Assembly (NCBI GenBank): GCA_958296295.1
Contig: OY282460.1
Location: 558,001 to 622,000, forward strand
DNA: 64,000 nucleotides
Direction of reading: 5' to 3'
Source: an uncultured Pseudomonadales bacterium
GTDB lineage: Bacteria > Pseudomonadota > Gammaproteobacteria > Pseudomonadales > Azotimanducaceae
In this document: one piece after another, positions 28,480 through 37,202 of the stretch
Layout: the number at the start of each line of letters is the position of its first letter
How positions within the stretch are numbered: the stretch's first letter is position 1
The notes under the pieces: model-generated
Database searches by the model: none
What the model was told of the DNA's origin: nothing
The model's input: only the letters and a program-made list of their open reading frames with translations
Translations under genes and position numbers: made by a program

Positions 28480-28851
28480 CTAACTCCTTGAACAGGCGGA
28501 ATCCGCATGAATGGACTGATGCAATCGCTCGACCGCGGACGCCAACGTAGGGAGGTCCTTCTCCACCACGCTCCAAACAACCTCCAAGTCCACTTGCATG
28601 TAGCCGTGAGTCAGCACATTGCGAAATCCCGCAATACTGCGCCACGGCACGCCGCTCTCGCTGCTCTTGGCCTTATCCGATAGGCGCTGCGTGGATTCCG
28701 CAACCGTCTGCAAATTGCGCATCACCGCATCTTGCACTAACGGCGAACCGAAGAATGTGTCTCGGTTTAAGCCGGTGTAGTCCCGAATGCGCCCAATGCA
28801 GAAGAGGATGTATTCCAGCAGCAGCCGATCGGATCTGGTTTCCGCCTTCAC
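28480..28851 (-). CDS. hepT: HepT toxin, HEPN RNase (DUF86) family
   Basis: 123 aa. The HEPN motif R-x4-H-x-Y is present in GFRNVLTHGYMQVD. It forms a pair with MntA (the gene just upstream, ATGA overlap). In studied HepT-MntA systems MntA adds AMP to the Tyr of this motif and silences the RNase. The TAG stop lies 2 bp before the start of the CARF-HEPN gene, so the pair is built into the cas operon. Confidence 0.9.
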   Translation of the reverse strand: MKAETRSDRLLLEYILFCIGRIRDYTGLNRDTFFGSPLVQDAVMRNLQTVAESTQRLSDKAKSSESGVPWRSIAGFRNVLTHGYMQVDLEVVWSVVEKDLPTLASAVERLHQSIHADSACSRS

Positions 28852-29135
28852 AATGGCAGTGCCTCGTTAAGAACGCGCTCCCGCAACGCGGGATGCAACG
28901 CGCCTTCTGTAACGACATCAACCTTGCGCCGGAGCAAGTCTTGGACATCCATCAAAAGGCCCCCAAGAGCCAGACCCGTCGCACCGGGGGCCAATGCAAC
29001 GAGCAAGTCCACGTCGCTGCTATCGTTCCAATCGCCGCGTGCCATGGAACCAAAGAGACGAACGTGGCGTAGCCCGTGAAGTTCAGCCAATGCGACGATC
29101 TGGGCTCGATGCGCTTCAATGAGTGGGTGGATCAT
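28848..29135 (-). CDS. mntA: MntA antitoxin, minimal nucleotidyltransferase
   Basis: 95 aa. The nucleotidyltransferase motif GS-x10-D-x-D is intact: LFGSMARGDWNDSSDVDLLV. A third acidic residue is likely in RKVDVV. It is the AMP-transferring antitoxin of HepT. It begins 10 bp after cmr6 in the transcription direction. Confidence 0.9.
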   Translation of the reverse strand: MIHPLIEAHRAQIVALAELHGLRHVRLFGSMARGDWNDSSDVDLLVALAPGATGLALGGLLMDVQDLLRRKVDVVTEGALHPALRERVLNEALPL

Positions 29136-29145
29136 GATGTGGCGC

Positions 29146-30183
29146 TCACGCCGAGTCGTCGTATTGGTCGTAGATGGCCTTTGTCCGCCGGGCCTTCGCC
29201 GGAGGCTGTTCCCACCAGCCTTCCTTCTGCCAACGCTCGCGGATGTCCAAGAAGGCGGCTCGCTTCAGGTCCCCGTCCGGCAGCTCACTCCAAGCCGTCG
29301 CAAGTTGGCGGCCCCGCAACGTGTCACCCTCGCGGGCTTGGTGCTGCTTTGCGAGCTTCGCTACCTCTGTGTCCACCCAGTCGCATGTCGTTGCTGCCGG
29401 CTGCAATGCTCCCTGCTTGAAATACCCGTACCCCGCCCGGCTCTTCGCGCCGATGCCCCGCGTACACAAGGCGTCCACTAGGATTTGCTCGGCCAATCCT
29501 AGCCAAGCGCTTGGGCCGGCCATCACGAACAGGAACGCGCCTTGCACGGCCACTTGAACGTTTGGAACCGGACTGTCGAAGTCCGTGGCCGGCTCCCTGC
29601 CGTCCTTGCTGTAGTAGTTCATGTGGTGAGTTGTCACCACCTCCTCGACCAGAGGCGATTTCGCGGATCTTGGCACCCACCAAGCATCGTGAAGTGAGAT
29701 CAAGCCGGCTAGGTTTGCAGACGTGTGGTGATCTTGCCGCGCACCGAAGAGTTCGTTGCAGATTGCAAGACCTTGCGCCTTGGCCGTTCGGCACAACCGC
29801 TGCTCCGCATGGACTCGGACAACACCCTTGACGCTAGATCCCGGGATGTACGGCGTGCCATAGCTGTGACTGATGGCGCAACCCGTTTCCAGCATGCCAC
29901 CGCCCGCCAAGCCGATGTACAAGCGGGATTCCAGCGCGAGTGTGATACTCCGAAAGGACTGGGCATCAGACGTTGCTTTCTGCCATCGAGCAAAGGCTCT
30001 TTCGTAGAAGTCCGCAGGTCGGATGGCGCAGGCTAATGCCACATGCTGGTTCTTTCTCGATTCACCTTGCTTGCCATGTTCTTCGTGCTCCGTCAGGCCA
30101 CGCTGCAAGAGCAGGCCCGGGTGGGCGTTGTGCGCTTGCCCAAGCAAGGAGGCAACTTTGTTCCTAACCAATGCAACTGACAT
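29146..30183 (-). CDS. cmr6: Cmr6, type III-B RAMP subunit
   Basis: 345 aa. RAMP fold with SYGTPYIPGSSVKGVVRVHAE early on and the glycine-rich loop GIGAKSRAGYGYF near residue 255. Cmr6 caps one end of the backbone next to Cmr1. The basic, Lys- and Arg-rich tail (PPAKARRTKAIYDQYD) is not part of the core. Start overlaps the cmr5 stop as TGATG. Confidence 0.9.
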   Translation of the reverse strand: MSVALVRNKVASLLGQAHNAHPGLLLQRGLTEHEEHGKQGESRKNQHVALACAIRPADFYERAFARWQKATSDAQSFRSITLALESRLYIGLAGGGMLETGCAISHSYGTPYIPGSSVKGVVRVHAEQRLCRTAKAQGLAICNELFGARQDHHTSANLAGLISLHDAWWVPRSAKSPLVEEVVTTHHMNYYSKDGREPATDFDSPVPNVQVAVQGAFLFVMAGPSAWLGLAEQILVDALCTRGIGAKSRAGYGYFKQGALQPAATTCDWVDTEVAKLAKQHQAREGDTLRGRQLATAWSELPDGDLKRAAFLDIRERWQKEGWWEQPPAKARRTKAIYDQYDDSA

Positions 30184-30578
30184 CAGGTATCTCCGCTGAC
30201 CCGGTCTTGGCCAGGGTGCTTGGGGTCATCCCCGAGTACCCCTTGCGCGTACCGCTTGATCCAGCCGCTCGCCTCAAGGGACTGGCGGGTGAAACGCATC
30301 GTCTGAGCAAGATCGGCTTCAATGACCATTTCGTGGAACTGTTCGCCATTCGCTGCGGACGATCGAAGCACGGCGTTCAAGTCGTCGAGCAACGCCCTGT
30401 GTTCGTCTTTCCCTTTGGCCAGCAGGAAGCCAGTGGCTTGCGCCAAGCCGTTTTGCAGAATCATGCTTGGAAGGGTGTAGGCCAAGGCCCGGTACTCCCT
30501 CTCCCTCGGGGAGTCCTTGTGTGCCGACACGCACTGGTACGCGGCCGCGGCCACAGCATGGGTGCGGATTGCGATCAT
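30183..30578 (-). CDS. cmr5: Cmr5, small subunit of the type III-B complex
   Basis: 131 aa, all helical. REREYRALAYTLPSMILQNGLAQATGFLL matches the conserved Cmr5 helix (LPSLIxxNGL) that lines the target-RNA groove. ATGA overlap with cmr4. Confidence 0.88.
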   Translation of the reverse strand: MIAIRTHAVAAAAYQCVSAHKDSPREREYRALAYTLPSMILQNGLAQATGFLLAKGKDEHRALLDDLNAVLRSSAANGEQFHEMVIEADLAQTMRFTRQSLEASGWIKRYAQGVLGDDPKHPGQDRVSGDT

Positions 30579-31441
30579 CTTGCCGCCTCCGTGAGGAATC
30601 TCACCAAGCCGCGCCCGACGCCTGCCTTGCCGCCTAGCTGCAGCAGCTCGAACGTCGGCACCAGCTTCGCCAAGTCGTCTTCCGAACGGTCATCGTTGTT
30701 GGAAGCCGAGAGAGCGAACATTCCCCAAAGCACAGTCTCCGCCGGCAAATTCTCCTCGTACCACAGCGCACCGTCTTTCACGGTGCCGGTTTCTTCGTTG
30801 TCTATGGCGATGCGAGCCCGCACCTCCGTGGCTGTTTCCGCCAGAAAGTCCATCACATCGTCCGGCAAGATCGCGAAGCGGCGAGCGAAGTCGTCCTTGG
30901 CGTCGCTGTCGTCTGCCTGGACGATCTCGGCGATGTGCTCCGACCACGCCCTCGCGCCCTCGTCTTTCTGCGCGTTCAGATCAATGTCTTCCAGCACGAG
31001 CTTCGGTTCCGCGTCAACCAGATTGACCGAATCCGGTGACACTAGCGCCTCGCCTGCACTGGGAAATCTCACTTCTGGCGTTCCCATTCCCGTCCGTCGT
31101 TTGTCGGACGCATAGCGGCGAAGGATGAACGGTGCGGTGGCGTAGCAGACGATGCCGCCGAGGCAGCGCACAGGCAGCGCCAGCAAGCCGGCGTCACCGA
31201 CGGTAAGTGCGCCTGCGAAGTGGTTTGCCTCGCCCTGCTCGGGGCCGAACAGAGTCCGTGCATCATCTTTGTTCTTGGTGGTCAGTTCTTGGCGCAGCAC
31301 GCCGCGCAACGAAGAACCCGGCACGATGGGAAGATTGGTGGTGCGCGATCGTGCGATCGGCAAGTCGACAACGCCAACCGACTGTCCGGTGCCACAGTGC
31401 AGCGCGGAAAGCGTATGAACGTGAAAGAGCCTCGGTTTCAT
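30575..31441 (-). CDS. cmr4: Cmr4, backbone subunit and target-RNA nuclease
   Basis: 288 aa. RAMP fold: HVHTLSALHCGTGQSVGVVD, then RSRTTNLPIVPGSSLRGVLR, and the C-terminal glycine loop LQLGGKAGVGRGLVRF. The Asp at position 26 corresponds to the catalytic Asp26 of Pyrococcus furiosus Cmr4, so repeated cutting of the target RNA every six bases should be intact. Confidence 0.92.
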   Translation of the reverse strand: MKPRLFHVHTLSALHCGTGQSVGVVDLPIARSRTTNLPIVPGSSLRGVLRQELTTKNKDDARTLFGPEQGEANHFAGALTVGDAGLLALPVRCLGGIVCYATAPFILRRYASDKRRTGMGTPEVRFPSAGEALVSPDSVNLVDAEPKLVLEDIDLNAQKDEGARAWSEHIAEIVQADDSDAKDDFARRFAILPDDVMDFLAETATEVRARIAIDNEETGTVKDGALWYEENLPAETVLWGMFALSASNNDDRSEDDLAKLVPTFELLQLGGKAGVGRGLVRFLTEAAR

Positions 31442-31451
31442 TGTGATGTCC

Positions 31452-32702
31452 TTAGTTCAGGGCGGCTACCGGAACCCATGCGCTGGGCAGCGCGAGGCCG
31501 AAACCGTCACGGCGGGCCTGTTGGCAGTCGCTGACGTTCGCTAGCCAGAGTGCGCGTAGCGCGTCGTCATCGGTGCCGTCTAAAACCCGGAACCAGTACG
31601 TCGTGCCCGCGCCTGCCAGCTTGCGACTTGGCCGAGGGCGGTTAGCTGCCAAGTCCCATCCGGAATGGGCTTGCCAGCGTTCCACCGCCACGGCGCGAAG
31701 CTGCAATCGAAGCCCCGGGATGTCCGGCGGACTTCCGAAGCCGGCGGCATCAAGCCAGCCGGGGCGGTAGCCGGCGGAGAAAACGCCCGGAGTCAGCAAC
31801 GTTAAGCACATGCCACCGGACTTGGCGATGTCGCGCAACCAACCGGTTGGCGGTTGAGGCCAGACAGTTGGATCTTGTGGTTCCAAAGCCGCCAGCCTGC
31901 GCTCGCCGCCAAGATGCACTAGGCAGTCGCCGAGAGGTTCCTCGCACTTGGCGAGAAGACGCAGGCCGTTCCCTGCGGCGTCTTCTGCTTTGCGTGCGTC
32001 CAGCACTAGGCCTTCCGTCTGAAACAGCTTGCCTTCGTCGGCGGCGCTGGTCCGCGGATCTATCGCCACATGCGTGCGGCGGTCACCTTCGGGCGGTGAC
32101 CAGCCGCGCTTGCGGAGTTCGGCAAACGCAACGTCGATGCCACGCCGAAAGTGAAGGAAGTCGTTGAGCGCCCACCAAAGCGGCCCATGGCCCGGTTTGC
32201 CTTCATACTCGTGAGCAAGTTGCACAAGCAACAGTCCTTCGGGTAGGTCTGCACCACAGCCAACGTCGAACGACTTGGGTTCTGCGCGAACGCAAATTGG
32301 CGAATCTCCCACGGACAAGTACACCGCGTCGGCGGGTTTCGGCACCACCGGCTGATTTTCGTGGTCGACCAGCAACGGCCCACAGACCGCGAGTTGTGCC
32401 AGATGCACGCCAAAGTTCTGCCCGGTTGCACGCGCCCACGCCGTGCGCAGGCAGCCAGATACTGTCGATGGCGGCGGAAATCGTGCGGGATCTACTCCGG
32501 CTTGTTCGTCGAAGGGGCGGCCGGAACGAACGATGAGGGGTGCCAGCGCTTCCAAGGTCACGACGGTGCTGCGTTCGCTTTGCGCCGGTGCGGGCTTGAC
32601 CACGGGAGCTTCCGCGCGGCTCCGCTCCGCCGAACGAGCTTGCTTGCGCGGATTGGGCCGCGCTTGCCGGCGTTTGCCGCGCTTCCTGTTCTTGCGACTC
32701 AT
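31452..32702 (-). CDS. cmr3: Cmr3, crRNA 5'-tag binding RAMP subunit
   Basis: 416 aa. The core starts near residue 45 (TVVTLEALAPLIVRSGRPFDE) with PPPSTVSGCLRTAWARA. The first 40 residues are a very basic tail (MSRKNRKRGKRRQARPNPRK) that is not normal for Cmr3 and may bind RNA. Cmr3 holds the 5' tag of the crRNA against Cas10. Confidence 0.85.
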   Translation of the reverse strand: MSRKNRKRGKRRQARPNPRKQARSAERSRAEAPVVKPAPAQSERSTVVTLEALAPLIVRSGRPFDEQAGVDPARFPPPSTVSGCLRTAWARATGQNFGVHLAQLAVCGPLLVDHENQPVVPKPADAVYLSVGDSPICVRAEPKSFDVGCGADLPEGLLLVQLAHEYEGKPGHGPLWWALNDFLHFRRGIDVAFAELRKRGWSPPEGDRRTHVAIDPRTSAADEGKLFQTEGLVLDARKAEDAAGNGLRLLAKCEEPLGDCLVHLGGERRLAALEPQDPTVWPQPPTGWLRDIAKSGGMCLTLLTPGVFSAGYRPGWLDAAGFGSPPDIPGLRLQLRAVAVERWQAHSGWDLAANRPRPSRKLAGAGTTYWFRVLDGTDDDALRALWLANVSDCQQARRDGFGLALPSAWVPVAALN

Positions 32703-34483
32703 CGTTCCCCCACATCAGCCGCCGTGCGGGCGGCAAGCCAGCGCGCAATCACCAACATGTCGGCCACACCTGCCAAGGGGTCCGTTTCGACACGCCGCTC
32801 AATAAGGGCCCGCACTTGGTCAGGAATGTGCTTGTCGACAGCGCCCTTAGCGGGCCTCCGGGCCCGGCTCAGAAGGCGACGAATCTCGGCCTTGCGCATG
32901 CCTATCGCCCGGCAACTATCGTCTTCGCGCAGCCAGGCCAAACGCAGGTCGATAGCACGTAGATCGTAGGCGACGCGCGACGAAATCTCCTTTTCGCGGA
33001 ATGCCATCGTCGTGCGTTCCAGATCCTCAAGAGCCTGCAAGTCGTCCCACCGGATGCGCAATTGGTGTTCGCTGCCGGCGCGGGCGCCTAAGACAATAGC
33101 AAGGGCGTTGCGCGCCTTGACGCCATCACCTTTGGCGAGCTTTTCGGCCCGCTCGGCGCGGTCCCGCAGCGCTCCCAACGGCTGCATGACGTGGCCGATT
33201 CCGAGACCTGCCGAGAGAGTTGGCCGGTTGGCGTTTGGCGCTGTCATTTCACTCGCGAATGGGGCGAGGGAACTCTCGAACCGCTCCGCTAGTTTCTTGG
33301 CGCATCCCACCGCTTGCGTGAGCGGCAAGAGCGCGAGCACGTCGTCGCCGCCGGAGTAGATGACGTGACCGCGATGATCTCGGACGATTTGGCGCACCTG
33401 CGAAGCAAAACTGTCCAGTGCGCGCGAAATCCGGCGGGAATGCTCAACGGTCCTCGCACGCGACAGCAGTTCGCCCATCCGGTCTCCGTCTGCCTTCAGG
33501 ATTGCCGCGTACGGCACCGGTTCGCCAACTGCGCTGTCGCGCCTGACTTGGCGCAAGCAGTTCTTGAGCTCTTCTGCGGCTTGGCGGTCTTCACCTTCCG
33601 TTTTGGACAATTCGGCCTCCAATCGCGGCGGGTACAACATCTGAGCGTCGAAGGGCAGCGCGTTGTAGGCACCGGCGTTGCCACTAACCCGTGTGGCGCG
33701 ACCAAGCGTCACCAACGGTTCATATGCTTCGCCTAGGCGGCGTTGTTGCTCCTCCGATAGCGTTTCGATCCAAGCATCGGCTGCGATGCGTGAAAAAGGA
33801 GTGAACTGGTCCACTTTACCGGACAAGCGTTTTAGCACCCCAAGCGCGTCTAGTTGTTCGTTGGCCGACAAGCCTAGCTGGAGCCGAATGTGGCCCTTAA
33901 CCCTATCCGGCAGGACCGTTTCCATCGCGCCATCCAAGGAAGACTTCGGCAACCCTTGGGTGGAGAGCGGCGGAGATTGGAAGAAGTCCCGCGTCGTCTT
34001 GCGGGCGGCCAGTACGGCACCGAGCTTGCGACTGGCCTTTTGGTAGTCGTCACCCCGGAACGCGACCCACGCGACGTAGCTCTCGAGGACTTCGTCGATC
34101 TGGGCATTCCACACCTCTTCGCGGACCTGTATCTTGCGCCGTGCCCTGTCTCCGAGTGTGCGCAGCCGGACAGAGGCCGCATTTTTCGCCCTGTCGCATA
34201 GATCGCGGACGGTGCCGGCGTCCCCGGATCGGATCTCGGCCCGTAGGACGTTCGACATGTTGGCACCGTCCGTGGGGCCATCTTGCGGGGCTAGGTCCGT
34301 GTCTGCGTTTTCGAGGTGCGGAAAGATGAGGCAATTGGCGTGCGTTTCGTGTAGCACCTTTGCGGCTGCTCGCGCTGCCTCGGAGAGCAGCCAGGAACCG
34401 CACCACAAGTCGCGGGTGCGGCGGGCAGCCCCGATCAGGCTCTGCACGGGGCCGAAAGACAACGCGATGAGGTAACGTTCCAT
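32699..34483 (-). CDS. cmr2: Cmr2 (Cas10) with cyclase site, no HD nuclease domain
   Basis: 594 aa, short for Cmr2. It begins directly with the segment that usually follows the HD domain (SFGPVQSLIGAARRTRDLWCGSWLLSEA in parts), so the N-terminal DNase domain is missing. The palm domains are present: YAAILKADGDRMGELL and the cyclase motif GGDD in HVIYSGGDDVLALLPL. It should therefore make cyclic oligoadenylate on target-RNA binding but not cut DNA through HD. ATGA overlap with cmr3; the start overlaps the cmr1 stop (TAATG). Confidence 0.92.
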   Translation of the reverse strand: MERYLIALSFGPVQSLIGAARRTRDLWCGSWLLSEAARAAAKVLHETHANCLIFPHLENADTDLAPQDGPTDGANMSNVLRAEIRSGDAGTVRDLCDRAKNAASVRLRTLGDRARRKIQVREEVWNAQIDEVLESYVAWVAFRGDDYQKASRKLGAVLAARKTTRDFFQSPPLSTQGLPKSSLDGAMETVLPDRVKGHIRLQLGLSANEQLDALGVLKRLSGKVDQFTPFSRIAADAWIETLSEEQQRRLGEAYEPLVTLGRATRVSGNAGAYNALPFDAQMLYPPRLEAELSKTEGEDRQAAEELKNCLRQVRRDSAVGEPVPYAAILKADGDRMGELLSRARTVEHSRRISRALDSFASQVRQIVRDHRGHVIYSGGDDVLALLPLTQAVGCAKKLAERFESSLAPFASEMTAPNANRPTLSAGLGIGHVMQPLGALRDRAERAEKLAKGDGVKARNALAIVLGARAGSEHQLRIRWDDLQALEDLERTTMAFREKEISSRVAYDLRAIDLRLAWLREDDSCRAIGMRKAEIRRLLSRARRPAKGAVDKHIPDQVRALIERRVETDPLAGVADMLVIARWLAARTAADVGER

Positions 34484-35673
34484 TAGCGGTGGGCGCGACC
34501 TTGCCGGGGTCTGATCTGGTCTCGAAAATACTGCATGAAGGCGGTGAGCACATCCTCACCTCTGTCTTGCATCGGCGCGATCTGCGACGCCAAGCGCTTG
34601 CGCTCTTCCATGTCGTCTGGCCAAGCCTTGACCGAATTGTCCTTGCCTAGCTTGCTTAGCGCGACAGGTACGCCGATGCGCTCTTTCCAGCCGGGCAGCA
34701 GCAATGCTAGCGAGTGGTAGGTCTCGCCGTTGAAATAGGGGCGGAGGATGAGCGGGCTCGCCATGCGTTCTCGCTCTTGGCCAGCCAATTCAAGCGTGTC
34801 GCTTGGGTCCTTCGCGTCCTTGAAGTGGAACACAATCGGCAAGCCAAACGCCGCCCGGGGATAGACGCCATCTACCGGATGTCGTGGGTCGTGTGCCCAT
34901 TTGCCGGCCACGCGTCGAATGGTGTCCGCCTCCGGCCAATTGCTTCGGCCCGGTCTATTGCCCCCACCGCGTCCCATGCCGGGTCCTTGACGGAATGTGC
35001 TGAGCTGCTTGATAGCCGAGCCCCAAGCTGCTCGAGCCTTTGGGGTCGCCGGCCCCACCACCATTTGCCCGCCGAGATCCTCGACCTCCTTCGCATGCAC
35101 GGGCTTCACTTCGGTGCCGTTCACTCGGACGGCGCCTAGACCCCTGCGCGTTCTCGCACCGACGCCGGAAAAGCTCGCCCACCAGCGCAGCGCTTCGACG
35201 ACCTGCTCCCGCCTCTCTTCTACGCAGCGCAACTCTAGGCTGAGTTCGAATTCATAGCCTTGATTCAGCAACTTCGGCGGCGGTTCGTCGCGATTCCAAA
35301 TCAGAACGTAGTCCGGGACATCCGGCGGTTTGCCGTCGATCAACCGACTATCTTCGACAGCGCGGCAGGCAACGCGCACAACCACTTGGCTGGCTTGCGG
35401 CCCCTTGGAGGAAATGCCACCCCATAGGGCGCACTCGTCCTCGAACACCTCGGTTGACGGGCGATCGCGACTATGTAGCAGGCGCCACCATGAGCGTAGC
35501 TGGCCGCGCAAGGCGCTGGCACGGATGGGCATGTTAGGGTCGACAGCGCCCGCTTTCACGCCGCCACCGTACATGGGCGTGATGAGCTTGCATGTGGCCG
35601 TGATGGTCGTGCAGGGCACTGGCAGCGACTCGCGCCAAAGGGATCCGGCCCCCTCCGGGCTGAGTTGCCTCAT
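34483..35673 (-). CDS. cmr1: Cmr1, RAMP subunit at the 3' end of the crRNA
   Basis: 396 aa from ATG 35673. Conserved block ITPMYGGGVKAGAVDP with MPIRASALRGQLRSWWR, and the glycine-rich loop FSGVGARTRRGLGAVRV. Cmr1 caps the crRNA 3' end. It is preceded by a 205-bp gap in an otherwise closely packed operon, which could hold an internal promoter. Confidence 0.9.
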   Translation of the reverse strand: MRQLSPEGAGSLWRESLPVPCTTITATCKLITPMYGGGVKAGAVDPNMPIRASALRGQLRSWWRLLHSRDRPSTEVFEDECALWGGISSKGPQASQVVVRVACRAVEDSRLIDGKPPDVPDYVLIWNRDEPPPKLLNQGYEFELSLELRCVEERREQVVEALRWWASFSGVGARTRRGLGAVRVNGTEVKPVHAKEVEDLGGQMVVGPATPKARAAWGSAIKQLSTFRQGPGMGRGGGNRPGRSNWPEADTIRRVAGKWAHDPRHPVDGVYPRAAFGLPIVFHFKDAKDPSDTLELAGQERERMASPLILRPYFNGETYHSLALLLPGWKERIGVPVALSKLGKDNSVKAWPDDMEERKRLASQIAPMQDRGEDVLTAFMQYFRDQIRPRQGRAHR

Positions 35674-35878
35674 ATGCCGTTCGCCATGGCTTCGAGCCTG
35701 CCGCCAGCTTGCGCCGCCCCGCCGACGAGCGCAAGGCGCGGCAACCTTGCCACCGGGGCGTGCATTGAAAAACCTCCGCTGGTATTACTGCGCCTAGCTT
35801 GCACAGCTACTCCGACAGCCTGTTGGCGTTGGTTTGGAACATTCGCTCGAATACTTGGCGAGCTGGACCAAGCCGGCT

Positions 35879-37201
35879 TCACCAGATCGGGCGCGGCAAC
35901 GGTGCGCCGCCACTGGCCGCGGTATCTAGCCCGTCGTTGTTGAGCAGCAAACTGCTGATTGCCAAAGGCGAAACGTTGAAGTGGCGCGCGGCTTCGTCAC
36001 AGCGTTCTTCGGATCGGTCCCGGCCGAGGAACTCGCACACCGCATCGTATGGGCAGAGCAGCTCGGCCGCGAAAGCCCGCTGCGCTTTCTGCCGATAGGT
36101 GTAGGCCCGGGTAGCGGGTAGTAGCTGGCCGTGGTGGCCAAGCAAGCGGTCGCCAAGCAGCCGCGCCAGATCGAAACGCCTTCCCGTCTCCCACTTGCTG
36201 CGCAGCGCCACCCAAGTGTGTCCATTCGCGGCGAGCACGAATGACAGAGGGCTCGGCCGCATGTCGCCTCCCATAAGAGCGGTTGCTTGGGTACCCGCGA
36301 GCACGCTCAGACGGATGTTGTCTATCGGTTGCCCATCCAATGCTTCCTGTCGCCGCAGCGCTTGGGCCGCCGCGCCGCCGAGACGCCATGCCGCAACCTC
36401 TCCGAACGCCGGCGTGTGGTCGTTGGCACGGAGTTCCGCCGCGTCTTGTGGACGTGCATCCCATCCGGCGGTGTGCGCGGTGTCGATCAGTTCCTTGGTG
36501 GAAAGCACCGCCGTGGTTCGGCGCGCTCCGGCGTCTGCGGCCAATTCCTCCACGGCATCAATGCCTAGAACGCCCGCCTCGTCCATGACCGGACGCAACT
36601 GCGACGCTGCGATTTCATCCGGGTCTTGCCCCAAGCGTGCTTCAAGGCGGCGCAAACGGGAGGCGTCGGCGTCTTCTTGCTGCCTCTCAAGGTCGCACCA
36701 AATGCGGTGCAAGTTGGTGTCGGCGACCTTCGCCCTTTCGAGCAGAGCGAGCGTGGAGCGTACGAAATCGCCGATGGCCACTTCCAACTCCGTCGCCGAA
36801 ATCACCTCAAATGTAGGTGCGCCCACATATCGGTACAAACCGGGCGCCCGGTCAATCGTGGGCGCAGAGGTGACGACAGCCCGCACGCCGTCGGACGAAA
36901 TCTCGATATTCGGCCATACATAACCCCCGCCGATGGAAGACAGGCAATGTGAGAACGCCCACTCATGCCCCGAGTATTCGCCCGGACGCGCCTCCCACAA
37001 CAGGCGCCACCGATTCCACGCAAGCCACTCGGCGATGTCGTAGCCCGACACGCGAGGCCCGGGCAACAGTTCACTCGCGTCGGGGGCAACCCCTTCGGTG
37101 AGGCAGCGCCCGTTGGCTCGCACCGTTAGGATGCCGAATGTCGCCTGCTCCTCGATTGCGCCGCTGTCCAAGGGCAGCGGCTTTAGGGTCAGCGCCAACA
37201 T
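35879..37201 (-). CDS. ImmA/IrrE-like protein lacking the zinc motif
   Basis: 440 aa from ATG 37201. The C-terminal third follows the ImmA/IrrE pattern: QRAFAAELLCPYDAVCEFL then EEARHF-type helix (CDEAARHFNVSPLAISSLLLNN). At the place of the HExxH helix the sequence is RRFDLARLLGDRLLGHH, so both zinc His and the Glu are missing. The N-terminal 300 residues (for example YDIAEWLAWNRWRLLWEARP and WAFSHCLSSIGGGYVWPN) match nothing I know. It starts 1 bp after the 146-aa gene, within the cas operon. A sensor or regulator role is only a guess. Confidence 0.6.
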   Translation of the reverse strand: MLALTLKPLPLDSGAIEEQATFGILTVRANGRCLTEGVAPDASELLPGPRVSGYDIAEWLAWNRWRLLWEARPGEYSGHEWAFSHCLSSIGGGYVWPNIEISSDGVRAVVTSAPTIDRAPGLYRYVGAPTFEVISATELEVAIGDFVRSTLALLERAKVADTNLHRIWCDLERQQEDADASRLRRLEARLGQDPDEIAASQLRPVMDEAGVLGIDAVEELAADAGARRTTAVLSTKELIDTAHTAGWDARPQDAAELRANDHTPAFGEVAAWRLGGAAAQALRRQEALDGQPIDNIRLSVLAGTQATALMGGDMRPSPLSFVLAANGHTWVALRSKWETGRRFDLARLLGDRLLGHHGQLLPATRAYTYRQKAQRAFAAELLCPYDAVCEFLGRDRSEERCDEAARHFNVSPLAISSLLLNNDGLDTAASGGAPLPRPIW

Positions 37202-37202
37202 G

